From positions 620,001-684,000 of the forward strand of contig JABCZI010000001.1 in the NCBI GenBank assembly GCA_013289765.1: 64,000 nt of DNA, given 5' to 3'. Of the stretch, positions 45,151 to 54,615 are shown piece by piece. Source of the DNA: Acidobacteriota bacterium. GTDB taxonomy: Bacteria > Acidobacteriota > Terriglobia > Terriglobales > Acidobacteriaceae. A program made the translations under genes and the position numbers. Positions within the stretch are counted from its first letter, which is position 1, and the number at the start of each line of letters is the position of its first letter. Under the pieces are notes generated by a model. It had not been told where the DNA came from and did no database searches. It worked only from the letters and a program-made list of their open reading frames with translations.

Positions 45151-45166
45151 AGCAAGTTCCGTACCA
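45151..45166 (-). promoter_or_regulatory. sigma-54 promoter, near-consensus
   Basis: TGGTACGGAACTTGCT matches TGGCACG-N4-TTGCW at 11 of 12 positions. It shares AACTTGCT with the fdhA promoter. The gene-free region 45102-45477 (376 bp) also contains the activator-type site at 45256-45271 and no other visible feature. Confidence 0.75.
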
Positions 45167-45255
45167 AACTTATTTCCAGTACGCCCCTGGAGCGGCCCGC
45201 GTTCATTGGGAATCGATGCTTGGATTTGACGATACCCGTCCTAATGCCGTGGTCC

Positions 45256-45271
45256 TGTCAATCTGCGGACA
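45256..45271. promoter_or_regulatory. putative activator site TGTC-N8-GACA
   Basis: TGTCAATCTGCGGACA has exact TGTC and GACA ends at the same 8-base spacing as the site at 38859-38874. It lies 90 nt upstream of the sigma-54 promoter, the usual position for an enhancer-binding protein site. Confidence 0.5.
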
Positions 45272-45477
45272 AAACTCGCCACATACTGCAAGCAATAGAT
45301 TCCGCGCGGGAAGAATGTGTGAACCTCTTGAAAGTGGCTTGGGCTGCACGTTTGCGAGCAGGAATCAGTGGAAGGAATAAGAAATTAATATGAACGCCAC
45401 ATGCGGATGGAGAATCGGCTAACGGAACGCCCGAAAGATGTATTGGCGGAGCAATAATTGAGTTAGCTCAATCGGCG

Positions 45478-46530
<1,053 letters not shown>

Positions 46531-46566
46531 GGAGAACCTCCTTGCATGTACTCCCTGCTTATCACG

Positions 46567-46920
46567 TTAATTTTCCAGAGCCGCTCGAATGCTCTCGAGC
46601 AAGACTCCATCATCAAACGGTTTCGCCATGAACTCCACTGCCCCAGCTCGTAGCGCCTGCATCCGCATTCTTGCATCGCCATGTGCCGTGATGAAGATGG
46701 TCGGAATCATGCAATGTTCAGCATTGAGTTTGGCCTGCAATTCCAGACCGGACATTCCCGTCATGCAAATATCAGCGATCAGGCATGCAGTTTGCTGGTG
46801 CTGGCCCGACTTTAGGAATTCCTCCGCCGACGCAAACGCTTGTGACGGCAATCCGACCGATTTCAACATTCCCTGCAATGCGCTTCGCATTAAGTCATCA
46901 TCATCGACAATCGCGACCAT
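46567..46920 (-). CDS. stand-alone response-regulator receiver
   Basis: A 117-aa CheY-like receiver, begun at MVAIVDDDDLMRSAL with GGAGAAGG 5 nt upstream. The acidic pair DDD, the phospho-acceptor Asp in LIADICMTGMSG, the Thr in TIFITAHGD and the Lys in MAKPFDD are all present, as in FixJ-type receivers. No output domain. Its position directly before the receiver-less activator suggests it controls that protein. The frame is open to 47115, without signals. Confidence 0.85.
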   Translation of the reverse strand: MVAIVDDDDLMRSALQGMLKSVGLPSQAFASAEEFLKSGQHQQTACLIADICMTGMSGLELQAKLNAEHCMIPTIFITAHGDARMRMQALRAGAVEFMAKPFDDGVLLESIRAALEN

Positions 46921-47257
46921 TTTCACCTTCTCCTGCGTACCCATAGCTGCAACATATCGTTTCGCAAACGACGGCGCAATCATGCCTTGGTATGAGTCCT
47001 GTAATACGGCCTGAAAATTGTGCGGGCGGATGCGGACATCAGCACGTTGCATTGGTTTTGATGGGTGGGTTAGGTTAACGCTGGGACCGCTGGATGAGAT
47101 TTCGGAAGCCTGCAAACGCCCGCTATCACGGGCGTTGTGTACGGCAAGGCGATTGTTTCAGTTGGGCCGTTTGGTTCACACCCGCTTGTCGATCGACCTG
47201 TTTCGCACGCGGGCCCCCTCGGACCAGGGCCCTGACGTGCGAAATTCAGGCTCATTT
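46921..47257. other. intergenic, no gene seen
   Basis: About 340 bp between the receiver gene start and the end of the 158-aa secreted-protein gene. Frames on both strands are Arg-rich and lack signals. I found no convincing sigma-54 site here; the receiver-activator unit may use a housekeeping promoter. Confidence 0.4.
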
Positions 47258-47734
47258 TCAGTTGCCACCTCCTATGGCATCTGAATTTGATACTGTCGGG
47301 CGGTTGGCCACAGCAGTCTGTTGCTTGTCTTGACCTAATTCTTTCTCTTTCTGTTTGGGATATAGGAATTCATTCCCGGTTTCGCGGCCAGGATAGAACC
47401 ACGTCATCAGGGCATCCGGTTGTCCGGTTCCCTGCTCCGCCAGTGTGACCACGGTATGGCCGGTTGGCTCCGGACGGTCAGTTGGGATCGTCTGAAGCGT
47501 TGCATACAGAACAGTCCTGTCCGCATTGAAGATCTGAACAACATTTAGATCATCAGGGTTCTCCAACTTGAATAGATAGGTTCCGGCGGGTAATACCTGC
47601 CCCGGGATCTGGATCGGTTGGCTGAAAGTGATTGTGGTGGCTTCGTCGGACTCGTCAGCATGAGCAGCGAGCCCGAAGAAGAGGGAGAAAGCGATGATCA
47701 AACCGACTGCGATATAACGATTGTTGATTTTCAT
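47258..47734 (-). CDS. small secreted protein, related to 29464-29919
   Basis: A 158-aa exported protein. The signal peptide ends FGLAAHADE. The mature part has ITFSQPIQIPGQVLPAGTYLFKLE and VVQIFNADRTVLYATLQTIP, the same P-G-Y / D-G pattern as the protein at 29464. A low-complexity Gln/Asn/Gly tail follows. Function unknown. AAGGAGATG precedes the ATG, and a sigma-54-type promoter is at 47875-47890, giving a leader of about 130 nt. Confidence 0.75.
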   Translation of the reverse strand: MKINNRYIAVGLIIAFSLFFGLAAHADESDEATTITFSQPIQIPGQVLPAGTYLFKLENPDDLNVVQIFNADRTVLYATLQTIPTDRPEPTGHTVVTLAEQGTGQPDALMTWFYPGRETGNEFLYPKQKEKELGQDKQQTAVANRPTVSNSDAIGGGN

Positions 47735-47874
47735 TTTGGTTCATCTCCTTGAAATAATGTTGTTATTTTCAACTTCGTTAAAAAAGGAACATGACGATAG
47801 TTTTTCCTGGCAGAACTGAGTTTCAGCAAGCCACGCATCAACGTCGTGTCTTTCTTTTTCACACTTTGGATAAA

Positions 47875-47890
47875 GGCAAGGCGAATGCCA
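47875..47890 (-). promoter_or_regulatory. sigma-54 promoter of the 158-aa secreted protein
   Basis: TGGCATTCGCCTTGCC: good -24 (TGGCA) and -12 (TTGC) halves, 9 of 12 positions. It lies between the activator stop (47925) and the target gene. TGTCGG half-sites at 47981 and 47990 and CCGACA at 48014, inside the activator reading frame, could be upstream sites. Confidence 0.55.
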
Positions 47891-47924
47891 AACCTGCAGC
47901 GGATGAAGCTCTCGTGCAAAGACC

Positions 47925-50021
47925 TTATTTAGAAGAATTTAAGTCGAGTGGTGAGTCTTGCGTACTCGGTACATTGGAGGTGTCGGAAGTGTCGGTGCTG
48001 TCCACTTTGCGTTCCGACACTTGGATGGGGTCGATACCAAGCTTCTTCATCCGCGTGATGAACGTAGTCCGTTTAAGTCCAAGGCGGGCAGCGGCGCCAT
48101 CTCGTCCGCCAACACGTCCACCCGCTTCTTGAAGGGCCTGTACCATTTGATTGCGATCAACTTCCGCGAGAATACTCCGGACGGGCCTGCGTTTCGTAGA
48201 CTCGGATGTTGGATCTTCGCTGACTGGCATTGAGAGAGAGTGCAGTTCAGCGACGGGCACTTTTAAGCTTGGCCCGGACGATAAGATAACCGCCCGCTCA
48301 ATTACATTCTGCAGCTCTCGAATGTTGCCGGGCCAAGCGTATTGGCAAAGAGCATTCATCGTCTCTGAAGCTATTGTTTCCGTTCTCCTGTTCATGCGAC
48401 GGGAAAACTCTTCCGCAAAATGCCGAACCAGGAGTGGGATGTCTTCAGAGCGTTCCCGCAATGGAGGAGCTTCGATGGGAAATACATTCAACCGAAAGAA
48501 AAGATCAGAACGAAACTTCTGACTTTCAACCATGGCGGCCAGGTCACGATTAGTTGCCGCAATCAAACGCACATCGGTCTGAATAGTCCGCGTGCTTCCT
48601 AATCGCTCAAATTCACGTTCCTGCAGGATGCGCAGAAGCTTCGGTTGGAGCTCAAGTGGAATCTCCCCGACCTCATCCAAGAACAACGTGCCATGGTTTG
48701 CAAGTTCGAGGCGTCCGACGCGCTGTGCGACGGCGCCTGTGAACGCGCCTTTTTCGTGGCCAAACAGTTCGCTCTCAAGTAATCCAGCGGGCAGAGCCGC
48801 ACAATTCAGCTTGACGAAGGTTTTCGAGCTGCGCGAACTCAGGTCGTGGATAGCGCGAGCGATCAATTCCTTACCGGTGCCCGTCTCGCCGCTAATCAAC
48901 ACGGTGGATCCCGTCGGCGCGACAGTCTCCACCAGCTTTAGCATTCGGTGCAGCGCTTGGCTCGTACCGACGATCTCTTTAAAATTAGCCTCGGTACGAA
49001 TCTCGTCTTCAAGGTAAAGCTTTTCCTGAGCGAGCTTGTCCGTAAGTTCCGATATCCGGCCGTAGGCTAGCGCGTTTTCCACCGCGATAGCCACCTGACT
49101 CGCAACTTGCATGAGAAAGTGAACATCATCCTGGGAAAAGGGATTTGCCGCAAGCCGCGAGAGTCCCAAAACGCCTAACCGGCGGTCATGGCTGATCAAT
49201 GGTAGCCAACAGGAAGATTGCAGACCTTCGTCGTAGTACAGGTTGAAGTCGGCCTCCAGATTGGGCGTCGCTTCGCTACCAAGGCTGAACGTCGAAGGTT
49301 GCCCTGTGCTGAACACTCTGGCGGGAGGTGAGTCAGGCGGGTGTGACATTCCTTCGCGGAGGAATCCCTTCGCCCCGGGAAAATCGAGGGCATACAGTTT
49401 CAGTTCCCCGGTTTCGGGATCCGGCAGATTGACGCCCACCGAGTCGCATAGCATCACGCGTCGCACACTTGCGGAAATGACACGAAGGAGATCGCGAAGC
49501 TCCAGCTTCGAGACCATGCTGTTGTTCAAATCCAGGAGCAATTTCAGCCGATCCTTCTCGCCTCGCAGTTCGGCTTGGGTGCTCTGCAACTGTTCGTTTG
49601 TTCTTGTCAGTTCACCCGTTCGCTCGGCGACGCGAACTTCGAGACTGTCGCGCGCTTCGGTGAGCAATCTCTCGGCTCGGCGGCGTGAAGCGCTAAACCA
49701 GTTCACCAGGAAACCGAATATTCCATAAATAACAATGTAGGATTCCGAAGAAGGGTTCCTGAGCCTGATAGGAACGAAGAAATCGCTCATCGCCAAACAG
49801 GAGAGTAAGAGAGCAAGCAGACCTGGTCCAGTCCCGCAGTACCAAAAAGTGATGGCAATTGCCGCGAAAGAGAAGGACGTGAACGGATGCGGCAAATTCT
49901 CGTGGCGCAGGACCAGGGCTGTCCCAAGCGCTACCGCAACCAAAAGAATAGCTGCTCCATAACGCAGCGCCACGGCCGATTCCGGCCGCGCAGCGAACCT
50001 CGAGATGCGGAAAGAGGCCAT
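47925..50021 (-). CDS. membrane-linked GAF sigma-54 activator
   Basis: A 698-aa enhancer-binding protein. Residues about 20-115 are four hydrophobic segments like the KdpD/DUF4118 membrane region (FAAIAITFWYCGTGPGLLALLLS). A coiled coil (about 118-165) leads to a GAF domain (about 165-320), then AAA+ with GETGTGKE, GAFTGA and FLDEVGEI, and a Fis-type helix-turn-helix (AAARLGLKRTTFITRMKKLGI). FhlA-like activators also pair GAF with this core. The C-terminal Ser/Asp/Thr tail is odd. It probably senses a signal at the membrane or a bound small molecule. Confidence 0.9.
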   Translation of the reverse strand: MASFRISRFAARPESAVALRYGAAILLVAVALGTALVLRHENLPHPFTSFSFAAIAITFWYCGTGPGLLALLLSCLAMSDFFVPIRLRNPSSESYIVIYGIFGFLVNWFSASRRRAERLLTEARDSLEVRVAERTGELTRTNEQLQSTQAELRGEKDRLKLLLDLNNSMVSKLELRDLLRVISASVRRVMLCDSVGVNLPDPETGELKLYALDFPGAKGFLREGMSHPPDSPPARVFSTGQPSTFSLGSEATPNLEADFNLYYDEGLQSSCWLPLISHDRRLGVLGLSRLAANPFSQDDVHFLMQVASQVAIAVENALAYGRISELTDKLAQEKLYLEDEIRTEANFKEIVGTSQALHRMLKLVETVAPTGSTVLISGETGTGKELIARAIHDLSSRSSKTFVKLNCAALPAGLLESELFGHEKGAFTGAVAQRVGRLELANHGTLFLDEVGEIPLELQPKLLRILQEREFERLGSTRTIQTDVRLIAATNRDLAAMVESQKFRSDLFFRLNVFPIEAPPLRERSEDIPLLVRHFAEEFSRRMNRRTETIASETMNALCQYAWPGNIRELQNVIERAVILSSGPSLKVPVAELHSLSMPVSEDPTSESTKRRPVRSILAEVDRNQMVQALQEAGGRVGGRDGAAARLGLKRTTFITRMKKLGIDPIQVSERKVDSTDTSDTSNVPSTQDSPLDLNSSK

Positions 50022-50140
50022 ACGTCAAGTCATCACGCACTTCGGGTAGGACTTGTGAAGTGGGCCGTCTGAGCAATGCAATCCAGACCCAAGGGCAGCA
50101 TCATCGTGCTTCAAGAGATACTCAGCAGCTAATTCACCGT

Positions 50141-51601
50141 TCATTCCATCTCGAAGGCGAGATATTGCAATTTGCCGTTGCGTTCGACTTGCAGCACGAC
50201 CGGATCACCAGATCTGAGATTGCGAACCAGCGTCTCGAACTGTGACGTCGTCTGCAGCGCTGTGCGATCGACTGCGCGAATGATGTCGCCCGTCTCCAGC
50301 CCGGTATCCACCGCATTCGACCCGCTGGTCACGGCCACCACGGCGACTCCAGTGTCGCTGCGCGTGCTATGCAGCAGCGGCTCTATCTTGCCGCCCATGT
50401 CACTGACAAAAACGTTCAGCTTGCGGACCAAGGTCTTCTGCAGATCCGGAATGTCTGCCAAATCACCTATGTTGTCGTGGTACACCTTAACCGGGACATT
50501 GAAGGAACTCCTCTTCAAGCCTCGCAGCACATCGATCTTCATTACCTGATCAGCGGGATGAAGGTAGAGGGCGGTCATGAAGTCAGGAAGACCGAGGATT
50601 GGCCTGTCGTCGACCGCAAGGACGATGTCGTCTACCTGCAGCCCGGCCGCTTCTGCTGCACCTCCAGCGAGGACGTCGGAAATGATTGCCCCCCAACTTC
50701 TTGCCAGGCCCAGCCCTGCCGCGAGTGTAGGCGTGATGTTCTGTGTTCTCGCGCCAATCGCGACGCGTTGCACGTGGCCGGACTTGCGAAGATTCCGATA
50801 GTCAAAATTGACGATCGCTGCAGGAATGGCAAAACCCAGCCCTTCGCTTCCACCGCCTTCGCTTAATATCAAAGTGTTAATACCGACAACGTCGCCGTCG
50901 ATATCTACCAGCGGCCCCCCGCTGTTTCCCGGATTGAGCGCCGCATCAGTCTGGATGTACACCATGGGATTATCCGGATCGAGTTGTCTGGAGACTGAGC
51001 TGACTACTCCCATGGTTACCGTATCCCGCAGTCCCTCGGGGCTGCCGATTGCAAAAACCAATTCGCCCGGGCGCACTCGCACATCATTACGCAGATGAAC
51101 AGTCGGCAAGTCCGTCGCCTGCACTTTCAGAAGCGCCAAATCGGATTGTTTGTGTGTCCCTAATACCTTGGCCTCCAATATCTGGTTGGCGTGGATAGGC
51201 TGAAGTGCAAGCGAAGATTCCGTCGTCGCCGGCGAGGGCAGGATGACTCGCACGCGTTGCTGTCCTTCCACCACGTGGGCATTTGTGATGATGTAACCGT
51301 CAGGGTCAACGATAATCCCTGTGCCAATAGCATGCTGGCGGACGATTTTCGCGGTGGTGTGTCCATGCTCTTCCGCGGGACCATACCCATTGACTACAAT
51401 CTGCACCACCGCCGGTGAAACTTTCGAGATAACGGCTTCGAGAGAGCTGTTGAAAGCTCGCAGTAAGTTCGATGATGCGGGCGCTTTTGAGACAAGGGCC
51501 GATGCATCGTGAGCCGTTCGAAGGGCTGTTGATTGGGCGGGCGCACACGTGGCTACAAGCAGACAAGCCATGGCGTATTTCATCCACTGCAATTTCGTCA
51601 T
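50141..51601 (-). CDS. periplasmic HtrA/DegP-type serine protease
   Basis: A 486-aa envelope protease. The signal peptide ends ATCAPAQS. The triad is His in TNAHVVEGQ, Asp in KQSDLALLKV and Ser in NPGNSGGPLVD. Two PDZ domains follow (about 290-380 and 395-486; the second with VVAVTSGSNAVDTGLETGDII). It handles misfolded periplasmic protein. The start at 51601 is chosen because a sigma-54 promoter at 51630-51645 would overlap the upstream GTG at 51634. Confidence 0.92.
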   Translation of the reverse strand: MTKLQWMKYAMACLLVATCAPAQSTALRTAHDASALVSKAPASSNLLRAFNSSLEAVISKVSPAVVQIVVNGYGPAEEHGHTTAKIVRQHAIGTGIIVDPDGYIITNAHVVEGQQRVRVILPSPATTESSLALQPIHANQILEAKVLGTHKQSDLALLKVQATDLPTVHLRNDVRVRPGELVFAIGSPEGLRDTVTMGVVSSVSRQLDPDNPMVYIQTDAALNPGNSGGPLVDIDGDVVGINTLILSEGGGSEGLGFAIPAAIVNFDYRNLRKSGHVQRVAIGARTQNITPTLAAGLGLARSWGAIISDVLAGGAAEAAGLQVDDIVLAVDDRPILGLPDFMTALYLHPADQVMKIDVLRGLKRSSFNVPVKVYHDNIGDLADIPDLQKTLVRKLNVFVSDMGGKIEPLLHSTRSDTGVAVVAVTSGSNAVDTGLETGDIIRAVDRTALQTTSQFETLVRNLRSGDPVVLQVERNGKLQYLAFEME

Positions 51602-51629
51602 AGTGTGAAGCTCTTTTCTGAGATTGGAG

Positions 51630-51645
51630 TGCACGTTGTGTTCCA
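51630..51645 (-). promoter_or_regulatory. sigma-54 promoter of the HtrA gene
   Basis: TGGAACACAACGTGCA has GG-N10-GC and 9 of 12 informative positions. It is about 30 nt before the ATG at 51601. The region 51602-51993 has no gene. Confidence 0.5.
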
Positions 51646-51772
51646 GTCACAAGCCAGTCAAAGGAAAGAAAGTCAGAGAGCTGACAGGGCAATAGATCCA
51701 TTCACTTAAAGACCTGGGGTCCTCTGCTAGCTCGAGCATCCACCACCGTCGGGAAGGCGGCAACCTCGAGAC

Positions 51773-51788
51773 CGTCCAAATACCGACG
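51773..51788. promoter_or_regulatory. possible activator site, CGTC-N8-GACG
   Basis: CGTCCAAATACCGACG keeps GTC-N8-GAC with symmetric end changes. It is 128 nt upstream of the HtrA promoter. Weaker than the exact sites. Confidence 0.3.
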
Positions 51789-51993
51789 CACTATCGGCCT
51801 GCCGACATTTGAGACTTCACGGTGTCCTATCCTGCTAAACCTAAAACCTTGAAAAGTGTCGCGCTAGAGCGAGGCGAGGTTTGGAGATCTGCATGCAACC
51901 AGTCGAGATGACATAGATACAGCAAAGCGGCTACGTCAAGAATCGCAATGCTGTCGTCATCGAAGAAATGAAACTGAAAAGAAGGAATCATAA

Positions 51994-52191
51994 ATGGCAA
52001 ATAAAAAGATGAGAAAGTGCGCGCACATACCGTGCCTGTGCGATGTACCAAGTGGAGAAGAATACTGCGGAGAAACGTGCCGCGACGCTGGAAGCGATGA
52101 CGTGGAAATCGCGTGTCAATGCGATCATCCGGCGTGTCCGCTCACACTTCGGCGGTTTTCGCCTCGCAGTGCTGCTGGCTTAGCCGGCTGA
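51994..52191 (+). CDS. metallothionein-like protein
   Basis: A 65-aa Cys/His-rich protein. KCAHIPCLCDVPSGEEYC, GETC, CQCDHPAC reproduces the spacing of bacterial SmtA/BmtA metallothioneins (C-x-H/C...CLC...YC..xC...C.C...C) with eight Cys and two His. It should bind Cu, Zn or Cd in the cytoplasm. AAGGA precedes the ATG. The multicopper oxidase gene starts 9 nt later, so the pair is probably a copper-handling operon. The last about 15 residues are not metallothionein-like. Confidence 0.75.
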   Translation: MANKKMRKCAHIPCLCDVPSGEEYCGETCRDAGSDDVEIACQCDHPACPLTLRRFSPRSAAGLAG

Positions 52192-52200
52192 TAACACCAG

Positions 52201-53787
52201 ATGGGGGGGACGATGCGGAACCAGAAGCAGCCGAGGATGTTTCCTTTTTGGGTTGAGGATCGGGGACTTAGTCTCTTCCTCGCGCTTCTGCTGCTCATCA
52301 CTATTCTCGTTCCAATCGATCACCTGTGCGCCCAGACGGTGGCGTTGGCAGAGCCTCCGCAGGTGCAAGCGAAGAATCATGTTGTATCCCTCACGCTGCG
52401 TGCAGTGAATGACAACGGCCGGGACGCTTTCGCTTTCGACGGTGAGAATGTGGCACCGGTGATCCGCGCATCCCCAGGTGACGTCCTCAAAATCACGTAC
52501 AGCAACGATCTTCCCGCCAAGCCCCCGGAGACCTGTGCGATCAACCCGTGCATGGACATGACGAACTTGCATTTTCATGGGCTCACTGTTTCCCCGAACT
52601 CTCCCCAGGATGACGTAATCGGAATGATGGCGAGGCCGGGCCAGACTTTGCACTACTCGGTTGAGATTCCGCGCGATCATCCTCCGGGCCTGTTCTGGTA
52701 CCACACTCATCCCCACGGCGAGAGTCACCGCCAAGTATTGGACGGAATGTCGGGAGCCATCATCATCGAAGGAATGGAGCGTTATGTCCCTGAAGTAAAA
52801 GGACTCCGCGAGAGAGTGCTCGTTCTGCGTGGCCGCTCCATCGAGCATGATCCCAATGCGGTCGCACTCATGCGCACTGTTGACATCCCACCTAAGGGAT
52901 GCGGGTCAGAAGCCGAGCGAGTCGAGGAAATCTTTACTGTGAACGGAGTAGTTCGCCCGCGAATCGAACTCGCACCCAACGAACGGCAGTTCTGGCGCGT
53001 TGTGAACGCTTCGGCGGATCGCTATTTGGATCTGCAGTTGGATGGACAGACATTTCAAATCATGGCGCTCGACGGGATGCCGCTCGCATACCACGATCCG
53101 GAACATCCGACGAGGGCGGTCGATCACTTGTTGGTTGCGCCTGCGGGTCGCCTCGAAGCCATCGTCACCGGTCCGCCGGCTGGCATACATCGTGCTCTGC
53201 GCACGCTTTGCGTAGATACGGGTCCCGCCGGGGATCCCAATCCTGCGATGGTCCTGGCTGATCTGGTGCAACCCAGTTCAGCTCGATCTAGTGCAGAACA
53301 GACTGGTCCAGATCGGCGGCCAGATCAGCCTGTTGCACCACAACGCCAACAAGCTCATGTTCTCCATAACCGACCGCCAATTTATAAGCCTATCGACGTA
53401 GAGCCGCTGAAGAAAGCTGAACCGGCGTTCACCGTCATCTTCACCGAGGACGAGAATGGCTTCTACATCAATGGCCGCAAGTATGCGCCGGACGCGAGTG
53501 CGATGACGACCGCCCGCGTGGGTAGTTATCAGCATTGGCGCATCCTCAATCGAACCGCAGAACTACATCCTTTCCACATACATCAGGTTCACTTCCTGGC
53601 CTATGCAGAAAACGATGCGCCTCTCGCACATGCGGAGTGGCTCGATACCGTGAACATTCCGGTTGGCGGCTCTGCTGACGTCATTTTGGATTTTACCAAT
53701 CCCATCATCAAAGGGATGTCGGTGTTTCATTGTCATCTGCTGAATCACGAAGACAAGGGAATGATGGCGAAGATTCTCTTCAAGTAA
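52201..53787 (+). CDS. multicopper oxidase
   Basis: A 528-aa exported laccase/CueO-like oxidase. The signal region reaches about residue 45 (DHLCAQ). Copper motifs are HFHG (124-127), HTHPHG (168-173), HPFHIH near 470 and HCHLLNHEDKGMM near 510, with Met as T1 axial ligand. All four coppers should be bound. It may oxidise Cu(I), phenolics or metals in the periplasm. A second ATG at 52213 lies behind a G-rich stretch and could be the true start. Likely co-transcribed with the metallothionein-like gene. Confidence 0.92.
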   Translation: MGGTMRNQKQPRMFPFWVEDRGLSLFLALLLLITILVPIDHLCAQTVALAEPPQVQAKNHVVSLTLRAVNDNGRDAFAFDGENVAPVIRASPGDVLKITYSNDLPAKPPETCAINPCMDMTNLHFHGLTVSPNSPQDDVIGMMARPGQTLHYSVEIPRDHPPGLFWYHTHPHGESHRQVLDGMSGAIIIEGMERYVPEVKGLRERVLVLRGRSIEHDPNAVALMRTVDIPPKGCGSEAERVEEIFTVNGVVRPRIELAPNERQFWRVVNASADRYLDLQLDGQTFQIMALDGMPLAYHDPEHPTRAVDHLLVAPAGRLEAIVTGPPAGIHRALRTLCVDTGPAGDPNPAMVLADLVQPSSARSSAEQTGPDRRPDQPVAPQRQQAHVLHNRPPIYKPIDVEPLKKAEPAFTVIFTEDENGFYINGRKYAPDASAMTTARVGSYQHWRILNRTAELHPFHIHQVHFLAYAENDAPLAHAEWLDTVNIPVGGSADVILDFTNPIIKGMSVFHCHLLNHEDKGMMAKILFK

Positions 53788-53887
53788 GCAGCCAAGCGAG
53801 CCTGGCAGCATCGATTGCAGCTGAGATGGAGGAGCCAAGTGCCTCAGCAGACTCTGTGACGGCGCGAGATCGCGATGACCGGGAGAC

Positions 53888-53903
53888 TGTCGATATTTGG
53901 ACG
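53888..53903. promoter_or_regulatory. possible activator site, TGTC-N8-GACG
   Basis: TGTCGATATTTGGACG differs from TGTC-N8-GACA by one base. It sits about 50-65 nt upstream of the sigma-54 promoter at 53953-53968, within the 256-bp gap after the multicopper oxidase. Confidence 0.4.
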
Positions 53904-53952
53904 TTGCGATTCGACAAAATCGAGTGCAGACACTTCTTGGACAGGCTGGCGT

Positions 53953-53968
53953 TGGCAGTTGAATTGCA
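53953..53968 (+). promoter_or_regulatory. sigma-54 promoter before the oxalate decarboxylase group
   Basis: TGGCAGTTGAATTGCA: TGGCA and TTGCA halves at exact spacing, 10 of 12 positions. It is 75 nt upstream of the 72-aa gene at 54044, followed on the same strand by the 39-aa gene, oxalate decarboxylase and tatA. Confidence 0.7.
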
Positions 53969-54043
53969 TTCGAGGATGGTAGCAGTCGTTCCGACGAAGT
54001 GCAGGAATGCTAATCGCGCAAACGCTGATTGGGGGAGCCCAAG

Positions 54044-54262
54044 ATGGACAGCAATTATGTGTACCTTTGCGGAGTGATTTGGTGCAAGTTCGGACAGCAT
54101 GACGCTGGCAAAGAATTACTTAGGGCTGCCAATGCTGAGGATCCAGATATGCAAGCCTTGGCTTGGGCGATGTTTTCCAAAGGTTTGCGTCGCTTGAAAG
54201 AGTCGAAAAAAGTGGCGCAACCCTCCTCCAGCACGATCGTTAGGGGAGAACTATGGGGATGA
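54044..54262 (+). CDS. small hypothetical protein, 72 aa
   Basis: It begins MDSNYVYLCGVIWCKFGQHDAGKELLRAAN and continues DPDMQALAWAMFSKGLRR, probably two or three helices, with a basic C-terminus. I recall similar short acidobacterial proteins of unknown role. GGGGGAG lies 6 nt before the ATG, and a clear sigma-54 promoter lies upstream. First gene of the group leading to oxalate decarboxylase. Confidence 0.65.
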   Translation: MDSNYVYLCGVIWCKFGQHDAGKELLRAANAEDPDMQALAWAMFSKGLRRLKESKKVAQPSSSTIVRGELWG

Positions 54263-54378
54263 GATCATGCGCTGTTTCTAAGGCACTCTTGCATAAGCTC
54301 AGGTTGCGCATTGCCGCGCGTGGTCGATACGGATGGATTGGTAGGGCTATTGGAATTCGAGAGATCAAGGAGGTCATC

Positions 54379-54498
54379 ATGGCAAAGGTGATCGAGTTCT
54401 ACATACCGACGCGCTTCCGCAGACCGTTGAAGGCGGCACCTCAGGTGCAATTCGGAAAACTCGTCGAGTTTTGTCTGCCGACGAAGAAATCAGCCTAG
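54379..54498 (+). CDS. 39-aa conserved small protein
   Basis: It starts MAKVIEFYIPTRFRRPLK and ends GKLVEFCLPTKKSA; the two (K)VIEFY/LVEFC halves look like an internal duplication. AAGGAGGTCATC directly before the ATG is an ideal ribosome site. I recall closely similar short proteins across acidobacteria, function unknown. The longer frame from 54253 is probably not used. Confidence 0.7.
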   Translation: MAKVIEFYIPTRFRRPLKAAPQVQFGKLVEFCLPTKKSA

Positions 54499-54615
54499 CG
54501 TCACAGCAATCGTACAACGTTCAATCAGCTTGTAAGCACGGTGAGGGTTGTATTTGCTCTTGTTCTTGGGTACAGACCACGAATTGGTTCGAATTCACGG
54601 ATGAGGAAAAATGCG

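Noticed and set aside
51602-51634. Upstream GTG start for the HtrA protease
   Set aside because: It would overlap the -24/-12 element at 51630-51645; the ATG at 51601 gives a normal signal peptide.
54253-54378. N-terminal extension of the 39-aa protein
   Set aside because: The ideal AAGGAGGTCATC ribosome site lies directly before the internal ATG at 54379; the extension has none.
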